DNA of 12,761 nt, from assembly GCA_902516685.1 (NCBI GenBank), contig CABXZJ010000027.1, forward strand, positions 1-12,761. The letters run 5' to 3'. Below, piece after piece: positions 7,204 to 12,761 of the stretch. Position 1 is the stretch's first letter. Every line of letters begins with the position of its first letter. The notes below the pieces were generated by a model. That model saw only the letters and a program-made list of their open reading frames with translations. It searched no databases and was not told the origin of the DNA. The position numbers and the translations under genes are program-made. This DNA comes from an uncultured Formosa sp. (GTDB lineage: Bacteria; Bacteroidota; Bacteroidia; Flavobacteriales; Flavobacteriaceae).

Positions 7204-8148
7204 ATGGATATTGTTTTTATGCTTTTAGGCTTCCTTCTTCTTGTGATTGGAGGAGACTTCCTAGTTCGTGCATCAGTTAGTCTTTCATTTAAATTAAATC
7301 TTTCAAAAATGGTTATTGGACTTACTGTGGTCTCATTCGCGACCTCTATGCCAGAACTTTTGGTAAGTTTAAACGCAGCACTTCAAGGCTCTCCTGATAT
7401 TGCAATAAATAATGTAATAGGATCAAATATCGCTAATATTGGTCTTGTTTTAGGAATTACTTCAATTTGTACAACCATAGAGGTTGATAAATCTTTTTAT
7501 AAATTTTATTGGCCTGCATTACTCATTTTTTCACTTCTTGTTTACTTCTTTCTAAGAAATGATTACCAATTGTCTTCACTGGAGGGCGTTATTTTATTTA
7601 CAACATTACTAGTATTTATTATTTTACTAATAAAGAAATCTCGAGTTTCTAAATTTGAAATAGACAATGAAATGAATTCTCTATCAAGTATTTCTAATTT
7701 TAAAATTATTATTTGGCTTATAATTGGTGGTATATCACTTTATTATGGAGCTGATTGGTTGGTAAATGGAGCGGTTTCAGTAGCTAATCAGTTTGGGATG
7801 AGTGAAGCTGTAATATCAGTTTCACTAGTTGCACTTGGAACGAGTGTTCCCGAGCTGGCAGCATCTGTTGTCGCAGTGATCAAAAAAGAAAGGGCATTAT
7901 CTCTGGGGAACCTTATTGGTTCTAATATTTTTAATATTGGTTCAGTTTTAGGTCTGACAGCAATTGTAGACAATATAACTATTGAAGATCTCGAAATTCT
8001 TTCGAGAGATGTTTTATGGATGTTAGCTTTTGTATTTGCTCTTTTGCCATTAGTTATAATTTCAAGACGTAATAAATTACAATTAAAAGAAGGTTTTTTG
8101 CTTGTACTAATTTATGTGTTTTTTATGTTCAAGATTTTTTTTAGTTAG
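7204..8148 (+). CDS. Calcium/sodium antiporter, CaCA superfamily (YrbG-like)
   Basis: 314 residues of inner-membrane protein with about ten hydrophobic segments arranged as two inverted halves, the usual bacterial size. Each half carries the alpha-repeat ion-binding signature: FATSMPELLVS (45-55, Glu51) paired with VIGSNIANIG (71-80), and ALGTSVPELAAS (210-221, Glu217) paired with LIGSNIFNIG (238-247). The GGDFLVRASVSL and YGADWLVNGAVSV segments are the matching leading helices of the two repeats. A hydrophilic loop (about 144-165) separates the halves. The family exchanges Ca2+ for Na+, some members with K+; the ion cannot be fixed from sequence alone. The ATG at 7204 leaves the first transmembrane segment complete. 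The gene is divergent from the small protein gene and converges with the lipoprotein gene, with only 4 bases between the two stop codons, so it appears to be a single-gene unit. Confidence 0.92.
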   Translation: MDIVFMLLGFLLLVIGGDFLVRASVSLSFKLNLSKMVIGLTVVSFATSMPELLVSLNAALQGSPDIAINNVIGSNIANIGLVLGITSICTTIEVDKSFYKFYWPALLIFSLLVYFFLRNDYQLSSLEGVILFTTLLVFIILLIKKSRVSKFEIDNEMNSLSSISNFKIIIWLIIGGISLYYGADWLVNGAVSVANQFGMSEAVISVSLVALGTSVPELAASVVAVIKKERALSLGNLIGSNIFNIGSVLGLTAIVDNITIEDLEILSRDVLWMLAFVFALLPLVIISRRNKLQLKEGFLLVLIYVFFMFKIFFS

Positions 8149-8152
8149 AAAA

Positions 8153-9016
8153 TTATTCTTCAATAAATTCATTTAATTCCTCGATAACTTCAATCTCTAA
8201 ATTTGTTGGAAAATTAAGATTAAAACCTGTTAAATTAGATAATTGAGTAAGTCCTGTTGATATTTCGTATCCTATATAAGACTCTGCTCTTACTAATCCA
8301 ATTGATTCTGCATAATAGTAGTTAATTGAGATTATATCCTGTGGTTCAAATATTGCTACAGTTTGTGAAAACCCCAACAATGAGAATGTTGCATTAACAG
8401 AGATAGAGAACGCTAAATTTCCTTCAAATACGTTGTTGTAACTTATTCCGTTAAGATTTATAGAGTTATGAAAATTGTTTTTTTTAGTTTGAATTTCATA
8501 ACTTAAGTTAATTGGTATTTCAGTCTCTTCCAATTGTATACTATTACTAAAAGAATCTTCTTGAAAAAACAGGATATCACCATTATCAGCACTTAAATCA
8601 AAGATTTTTAAGCCTGTCAATGTAATATTATTTAGTAATACAATACTTGATAAATCCTCAGGAATATTTATAGTACCGTTTAAACTCAAAGAGTTAGGGG
8701 TGCTGTATAAATTTCCACTTGATAAGATCATATTCATAGTTCCATTTGCAATGCTGTCATCGTTAACAGATATTGTAAAAGAATCTTGAAAAATTTCAGA
8801 GACGTAAACAGAGTCAGATGCTGAGAAATTCATTTCAGGCACATCCTCACTTGAACTAATTACATCGAATTTCCAGTACCCGTTTAAAGGAGTAAATCCA
8901 TTTACTGTATTGTTTCCATCTAAATCATTATTTTCTGTGTTAGTGGAGCCATAAGGCTCATCATTACAACTTATAAGTGTAAAAATTAGTATTAGAAAAA
9001 TAAATCTATAGAGCAT
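8153..9016 (-). CDS. Uncharacterised lipoprotein
   Basis: 287 residues. The N-terminus MLYRFIFLILIFTLISC is a lipoprotein signal with lipobox LISC and Cys17 as the modified residue, followed by an Asn/Asp-rich tether (NDEPYGSTNTENNDLDGNN). The mature part starts with a GYWKFDV segment, recalling the first strand of lipocalin-like or other small beta-barrel lipoproteins. The rest is acidic and strand-rich with many Ser, Asn and Ile (LSLNGTINIPEDL, LNNITLTGLKIFDL), ending in an acidic tail (EELNEFIEE). It probably sits in the outer or inner membrane facing the periplasm. I do not recognise a family or an active site. It starts 75 bases after the hemD stop on the same strand and has its own candidate promoter in that gap. 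The ATG at 9016 gives the complete lipoprotein signal. Confidence 0.8.
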   Translation of the reverse strand: MLYRFIFLILIFTLISCNDEPYGSTNTENNDLDGNNTVNGFTPLNGYWKFDVISSSEDVPEMNFSASDSVYVSEIFQDSFTISVNDDSIANGTMNMILSSGNLYSTPNSLSLNGTINIPEDLSSIVLLNNITLTGLKIFDLSADNGDILFFQEDSFSNSIQLEETEIPINLSYEIQTKKNNFHNSINLNGISYNNVFEGNLAFSISVNATFSLLGFSQTVAIFEPQDIISINYYYAESIGLVRAESYIGYEISTGLTQLSNLTGFNLNFPTNLEIEVIEELNEFIEE

Positions 9017-9032
9017 AATATTTAATCTTAAT

Positions 9033-9060
9033 TAAATGTACAAAAAACATATTCAAACAA
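9033..9060 (-). promoter_or_regulatory. Candidate promoter for the lipoprotein gene (TTG-N17-TACATTTA)
   Basis: On the - strand, TTG (9060-9058) is followed 17 bases later by TACATTTA (9040-9033), a one-mismatch version of TAnnTTTG. The spacing fits the Flavobacterium-type range, and the box lies 16 bases before the ATG at 9016. It is the only site in the window with both elements well placed, but it is not an exact match. Confidence 0.4.
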
Positions 9061-9091
9061 GAAGAAACTTGAAAAATGAAAAAAATTAGTA

Positions 9092-9838
9092 TTATTTTTT
9101 ATTCATTTTTTTTATGTAACGTTCAAGAGCCATGCTCATTGACGGAGTATCTTTACTAGGAGCAGAAATATCAACCCTAAGGCCTTTATTCTCTACAGCT
9201 TTAACCGTTGTATTTCCAAAGACAGCTATTCGCGTCTTATTTTGCTTAAAATTCGGGAAATTATGAAATAATGATTCAATGCCAGAAGGGCTAAAAAATA
9301 CTAATATGTCATAATATACATTTGCTAAGTCGGATAGATCACTTATTACAGTTTTATAAAAAACTGCTTGTTTCCAATTTACACCAATTGCTTCTAGTGC
9401 ATCTGGAACTGAGGATTTTAGTTTATCTGAAGAGGGGAGTAGATAGGTCTCGTTTTTGTACTTGCTTATTAAGGGTATTAGGTCTGAAAAGGTACGTTTA
9501 CCTACATATATTTTTCTTTTTCTGTAAACAACATATTTTTGAAGATAATATGCAACTGCCTCTGACTGGCAAAAATATTTCATAGTGTCAGGAACTTTAA
9601 ATCTCATCGATTCAGCTATTCTAAAAAAATGATCTATAGCATTTCTGCTTGTCAATATAATGGCAGAATATTTTGAGAAGTCTACTTTCTGTAATCTTAT
9701 TTCCTTAGTAGTAACATTTTCAACATGGATGAAAGGACGAAAATCAATCTTTACTTTTTGACTTTTACGAAGGTCAAAATAAGGCGAATTTTCAACCTTA
9801 GGCTCAGGTTGTGAAACTAAAATAGTTTTAACTTTCAT
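9092..9838 (-). CDS. hemD: Uroporphyrinogen-III synthase, Bacteroidota type
   Basis: 248 residues, a normal length. The enzyme cyclises hydroxymethylbilane to uroporphyrinogen III, the committed macrocycle of haem, sirohaem and cobalamin synthesis, in the cytoplasm. HemD proteins are poorly conserved, but this matches the flavobacterial form closely: KTILVSQPEPKVENSPYFDL at the N-terminus, IILTSRNAIDHFFR (60-73), MKYFCQSEAVAYYLQKYVVY, a LLPSSDKLK segment, YYDILVFFSPSGIESLF, then RIAVFGNTTVKAVE and the C-terminal PSKDTPSMSMALERYIKK. The SPSGIESL and GNTTVKA segments correspond to the Ser/Thr-rich product-binding loops of the two domains. It lies 12 bases downstream of the DUF4271 gene on the same strand, a pairing I recognise from other Flavobacteriia, and is probably translated from that transcript. 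No other haem genes are in the window. Confidence 0.9.
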   Translation of the reverse strand: MKVKTILVSQPEPKVENSPYFDLRKSQKVKIDFRPFIHVENVTTKEIRLQKVDFSKYSAIILTSRNAIDHFFRIAESMRFKVPDTMKYFCQSEAVAYYLQKYVVYRKRKIYVGKRTFSDLIPLISKYKNETYLLPSSDKLKSSVPDALEAIGVNWKQAVFYKTVISDLSDLANVYYDILVFFSPSGIESLFHNFPNFKQNKTRIAVFGNTTVKAVENKGLRVDISAPSKDTPSMSMALERYIKKMNKK

Positions 9839-9850
9839 AAAGTCTAGTAT

Positions 9851-10507
9851 CTATAAATAATTGGGTACATTTAGATAATCATAAAAAAGAATATAAGGAC
9901 CAATTTCCAGGGTGCAAATATATAAAATAAAATACAAGAAATTAGCTAAAATAAGTTTTAGATTTGATTGAATAGTTTTAATCATTCCAAAAGCAACAAC
10001 CGAAATTACTACAACTATGCATGTTTTAATAGCAACGGAGTCAAATTTAAAAGTAAAAACCAATATGGAATTTATAGGAAGTAAAATCAATCCAACAAAG
10101 TTTAAACTACTAATTTGCTGAAATATTAAAATGCTCATTTCTTTGTCTATATTAAATACATATCCTAAGAAAAGTTTTACACAAATTTTCGCAATTAAAT
10201 AAAATCCAATTAGTCCGAATAAAATTAAAAATGTTTTGATTGAAATTACTAAGTTTATTTTTATTTGCGATGAGTATATATAAATAAATGCAACACAGTT
10301 CAAGCATAGATTTAGAAAAAGTATTAAATTAAATAAAGTGAAAAATTTATTTTGATTTAAATAAATTTTCAGATAGTTCGAATTTCCTAAAAAACTTAGA
10401 AAATCTAAAAAGTGGCGTTTGTAAAGAGTTTTTGTAATAAGAATTAAAAATAAACTAGTTATCGAACAAACAACATAAATATCACTTGAAATTACTTCAC
10501 GAATCAT
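9851..10507 (-). CDS. DUF4271 family integral membrane protein
   Basis: 218 residues from the ATG at 10507 (MIREVISSDIYVV). A reading to 10513 would use TTG and add only two residues; the ATG form agrees with the usual MxREIIS-like start of the family. About six hydrophobic segments are visible (roughly 10-27, 57-79, 90-112, 136-152, 158-175, 188-207). Family-like features are FLDFLSFLGNSNYLKIY after the first membrane segment, a conserved LGYVFNIDK, FQQISSLNFVGLILLPIN, and the terminal LYFILYICTLEIGPYILFY. The family is confined largely to Bacteroidota and has no assigned function. The gene is first in a two-gene unit with hemD, 12 bases upstream of it, and diverges from the GT2/pyrC unit. 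Codon use is very AT-rich, as expected for a Leu/Ile/Phe-rich membrane protein. Confidence 0.85.
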   Translation of the reverse strand: MIREVISSDIYVVCSITSLFLILITKTLYKRHFLDFLSFLGNSNYLKIYLNQNKFFTLFNLILFLNLCLNCVAFIYIYSSQIKINLVISIKTFLILFGLIGFYLIAKICVKLFLGYVFNIDKEMSILIFQQISSLNFVGLILLPINSILVFTFKFDSVAIKTCIVVVISVVAFGMIKTIQSNLKLILANFLYFILYICTLEIGPYILFYDYLNVPNYL

Positions 10508-10510
10508 ACG

Positions 10511-10518
10511 CAAAATTA
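10511..10518 (-). promoter_or_regulatory. -7-like box directly upstream of the DUF4271 start
   Basis: On the - strand, TAATTTTG fits TAnnTTTG exactly and ends 3 bases before the ATG at 10507. If used, the transcript would be leaderless or nearly so. No TTG is found at the expected upstream distance. This could be a real promoter of a leaderless message or a chance match. Confidence 0.22.
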
Positions 10519-10556
10519 TGAAGAAAATTTGTATTTAGATATCTATTTAAATACCT

Positions 10557-10564
10557 TATTTTTG
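10557..10564 (+). promoter_or_regulatory. Candidate -7 promoter box for the GT2-pyrC unit
   Basis: TATTTTTG matches TAnnTTTG exactly and ends 16 bases before the TTG start at 10581. A TTTG lies at 10528-10531, 25 bases upstream, slightly longer than the usual 17-23 spacing. Its position in the 73-base divergent gap in front of a clear operon supports it. Confidence 0.42.
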
Positions 10565-10580
10565 CTAATAAATCTCTTTT

Positions 10581-11306
10581 TTGAAAGACACTTTAATTAT
10601 CATACCGACTTACAATGAAGCTGATAATATCGCCCTGCTCTTACGTAAAATTCTTTCAATATATTTGAAATGTCATGTTCTTGTAGTTGATGATAATTCA
10701 CCTGATAGTACATCTTTAGAAGTATTGTCTGTTCAAAAAGAATTTTCGTCTAGGCTATTTCTCTTAAATCGTTCTTCAAAAAACGGCCTTGGTAAGGCAT
10801 ATTTAGAAGGATTTAATTGGGGATTAAAAAGAACTTACAAATATTTTTTTGAAATGGATGCAGATTTCTCACATGATCCAAAGTCGTTGATTGATTTGTA
10901 TAACTCTTGTTTCATAGACGGAAATGATATTACTGTGGGTTCTCGCTACATAAATGGTATAAATGTGGTTAATTGGCCCATTTCGAGAATTTTATTATCT
11001 TATTTTGCATCTGTTTATGTTCGTGTAATTACAGCCATGCCTGTTAAAGATCCTACTGCTGGTTTCGTTTGTTACAAGAGGAAAGTTTTAGAATCTATAG
11101 ATTTAAATAAAATACAATTTATAGGGTATGCTTTTCAAATTGAAATGAAATACAAAGCGTTCAATAAAAAATTTAAAATAAAAGAAATACCTATTATCTT
11201 TACGGACAGGGAAAGAGGTGTTTCTAAACTCACAAAAAGTATAATTTATGAAGCTGTCAAAGGAGTAGTTTGGATGAGACTTCAAAGAATATTAGGTAAA
11301 CTATAA
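10581..11306 (+). CDS. Polyprenol-phosphate mannosyltransferase-like GT2 glycosyltransferase
   Basis: 241 residues, the size of short bacterial DPM1-like enzymes without a membrane domain. Family 2 (GT-A fold) motifs: LIIIPTYNEADNI (5-17), VVDDNSPDST (35-44), nucleotide-sugar/metal motif EMDADFSHDP (91-100), TVGSRYINGINVVNWPISR (118-136), DPTAGFVCYKR (157-167), then IPIIFTDRERGVSKL near the end. It most likely moves mannose (or a related hexose) from a GDP/UDP-sugar onto polyprenyl phosphate at the cytoplasmic face. The start is TTG at 10581: an in-frame TAA lies at 10569-10571, and no ATG lies between that stop and the conserved IPTYNE motif. No Shine-Dalgarno is seen. The stop is followed at once by the pyrC ATG. 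The donor sugar is not proven. Confidence 0.9.
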   Translation: MKDTLIIIPTYNEADNIALLLRKILSIYLKCHVLVVDDNSPDSTSLEVLSVQKEFSSRLFLLNRSSKNGLGKAYLEGFNWGLKRTYKYFFEMDADFSHDPKSLIDLYNSCFIDGNDITVGSRYINGINVVNWPISRILLSYFASVYVRVITAMPVKDPTAGFVCYKRKVLESIDLNKIQFIGYAFQIEMKYKAFNKKFKIKEIPIIFTDRERGVSKLTKSIIYEAVKGVVWMRLQRILGKL

Positions 11307-12653
11307 ATGCATAAAACTTCAATTTTAATTAAAAATGCAAGAATTGTAAATGAAGGTTCAATTTTTAAAGGAAATCTATTTATTGAGGGTCAAAAAATTA
11401 AAAAATTTGGTTCTTCAGAATACTCAATAAATAATCAAACGAAAATAATTGATGCCAAAAATAAATTTCTTTTACCAGGTATGATTGATGATCAGGTTCA
11501 TTTCAGAGAACCTGGATTAACACTAAAGGGTGATATTGCATCAGAGTCCAAAGCGGCTATTGCTGGAGGTATTACTTCATTCATAGAAATGCCTAACACA
11601 ATACCACAAGCAACAACTATAAGTAATTTAGATGAAAAATTTAAAATTGCTTCAGAAAAATCTTTTGCAAACTACTCTTTCATGTTCGGTGGTACTAATG
11701 ATAATATAGATGAGATACTAAAAGTTAACGCTAAAAATGTCGCTGGGTTAAAACTTTTTTTGGGTTCATCTACAGGAAACATGCTAGTTGACAACCCTGA
11801 TGTTTTGGAAAAGATATTTTCGAAAACAAATTTATTAATATCTGTTCATTGCGAGGATGAACATATTATTCAAGTTAATACCAAAAAATTTAAAGACCAA
11901 TATGGAGATTTAATCCCATTTAAGTACCACCCTGTAATTAGAAGCGAAGAAGCATGTTATATATCTTCTTCAAAGGCAATTGAATTGGCAAAAAAAACTG
12001 GTGCAAGATTACATGTTTTTCATATATCAACTGCCAAAGAAGTTAAGCTTTTTTCAAATAAAAAGCCATTACATAAGAAGAAAATCACCTCAGAGGTTTG
12101 TATACATCATCTATATTTCACTGACAAAGATTACCAGAAAAAAGGAAGCCTTATTAAATGGAATCCTGCTATTAAAACATCTGATGACAGAGATGCACTT
12201 TGGGAGGCGCTTTTGGACGATCGTATTGATATAATAGCCACCGACCATGCTCCGCATACAAAAAATGAAAAAGCTAACCCATACACAAAAGCACCATCTG
12301 GTGGGCCAATGGTTCAACATGCAGTAGTTGCATTAATGGAAGCTTATCATCAAAATAAAATTTCAATTGAAAAAATAGTAGAGAAAATGGCACATAATCC
12401 TGCTATTTTATTTCAAATTAAAAAAAGAGGGTTTATTCGTGAAGGATATTATGCAGATTTAATTCTGGTTGACCCTGATAAGCCATGGAATGTGAACTCG
12501 GATAATATTTTATACAAGTGTGGTTGGTCTCCATTTGAAGGATATTCTTTCAAATCTTCTATAACTCATACAATATTGAATGGGACTTTGGTATATGAAA
12601 ATAATAATTTTATAAATCAAAATTCCGCGATGAGATTAACTTTTGACAGATGA
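11307..12653 (+). CDS. pyrC: Dihydroorotase (Bacteroidota form)
   Basis: 448 residues. It should catalyse the reversible cyclisation of carbamoyl-aspartate to dihydroorotate, step three of pyrimidine synthesis, in the cytoplasm. Amidohydrolase features: LLPGMIDDQVHFREPG (55-70), GLKLFLGSSTGNM (147-159, Lys149 a candidate carboxylated lysine), ISVHCEDE (His181), LHVFHIST (His236, His239), IIATDHAPHT (Asp313), and SGGPMVQHA near the active site. The first residue of the usual metal-binding His-x-His is Gln63, with only His65 kept; as I recall, DDQVHF is shared by other Bacteroidota dihydroorotases, so this looks like a lineage trait, not damage. All other key residues are present, which argues against a non-catalytic paralogue. 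The ATG directly abuts the GT2 stop codon (no gap), and the stop overlaps the next start by 4 bases (ATGA), so the three genes are probably translationally coupled. Confidence 0.93.
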   Translation: MHKTSILIKNARIVNEGSIFKGNLFIEGQKIKKFGSSEYSINNQTKIIDAKNKFLLPGMIDDQVHFREPGLTLKGDIASESKAAIAGGITSFIEMPNTIPQATTISNLDEKFKIASEKSFANYSFMFGGTNDNIDEILKVNAKNVAGLKLFLGSSTGNMLVDNPDVLEKIFSKTNLLISVHCEDEHIIQVNTKKFKDQYGDLIPFKYHPVIRSEEACYISSSKAIELAKKTGARLHVFHISTAKEVKLFSNKKPLHKKKITSEVCIHHLYFTDKDYQKKGSLIKWNPAIKTSDDRDALWEALLDDRIDIIATDHAPHTKNEKANPYTKAPSGGPMVQHAVVALMEAYHQNKISIEKIVEKMAHNPAILFQIKKRGFIREGYYADLILVDPDKPWNVNSDNILYKCGWSPFEGYSFKSSITHTILNGTLVYENNNFINQNSAMRLTFDR

Positions 12654-12761
12654 GATTTATAACCCTTTTATTAACTTTACTCTTTTTGCAATCTTGCCAT
12701 CTAAATCATAATTCTCCTACTGAGAATTTAATATCTGAGGATAAAATGGTTGATATTCTGT
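12650..12761 (+). CDS. DUF4296 family lipoprotein, N-terminal part (partial)
   Basis: The ATG at 12650 overlaps the pyrC stop in ATGA, and the frame is open to the window end (37 complete codons). MRFITLLLTLLFLQSC is a short lipoprotein signal with lipobox LQSC and Cys16. It is followed by a tether (HLNHNSPTE) and NLISEDKMVDIL, the start of the DUF4296 domain as I know it from Flavobacteriia (P-x-x-LI-x-E-x-x-M-x-x-IL). Genes of this family often follow dihydroorotase in Flavobacteriia, which supports the call. The function is unknown. The 3' end lies outside the window. Confidence 0.75.
   Translation, partial: MRFITLLLTLLFLQSCHLNHNSPTENLISEDKMVDIL

Noticed and set aside
9322..9585. An 87-codon + strand ORF inside hemD.
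   Set aside because: hemD is well supported across this whole span on the other strand, and the + strand translation shows no family features.

Overview
The window looks like a stretch of chromosome from a low-GC member of the Bacteroidota, most likely a marine Flavobacteriia. The evidence is: a strongly AT-rich sequence; two Type IX secretion system (T9SS) C-terminal sorting domains, one type B and one type A; several families or family variants typical of Bacteroidota (DUF4271, DUF4296, the flavobacterial form of uroporphyrinogen-III synthase, a dihydroorotase with a DDQVHF metal motif); Bacteroidota-type -7 promoter boxes (TAnnTTTG); and almost no Shine-Dalgarno sequences. No RNA genes, insertion sequences, CRISPR arrays or attachment sites were seen. 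No gap between genes exceeds about 175 bases.

Left part (1-6039, all + strand): the 3' end of a small, possibly lipocalin-like protein, followed by a surface/secretion block. This block holds a 680-residue secreted protein with an IgGFc-binding-like N-terminal region, an Ig-like domain and a type B T9SS sorting domain. Then come a DUF1800 protein and, 14 bases later, a DUF1501 protein that combines a Tat-like N-terminus with a type A T9SS sorting domain. DUF1800 and DUF1501 genes are a recurrent pair in environmental bacteria with no established function, and this is the least understood part of the window.

Middle part (6049-9016): on the - strand, a conserved 49-residue small protein and an aldose 1-epimerase. 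On the + strand, divergent from these, a Na+/Ca2+-type antiporter. Convergent with the antiporter, on the - strand, an orphan lipoprotein. These read as ordinary short transcription units that share no obvious pathway.

Right part (9092-12761): a typical flavobacterial housekeeping arrangement around a divergent promoter region at about 10508-10580. Leftward run DUF4271 membrane protein and hemD (tetrapyrrole synthesis). Rightward run a polyprenol-phosphate mannosyltransferase-like GT2 enzyme (TTG start), pyrC dihydroorotase (start directly after the GT2 stop codon) and a DUF4296 lipoprotein (4-base overlap, cut by the window end). I see no clearly novel multi-gene system. The best candidates for a second look are the DUF1800/DUF1501 pair with its mixed export signals, the variant metal motif in PyrC, and the conserved small protein.
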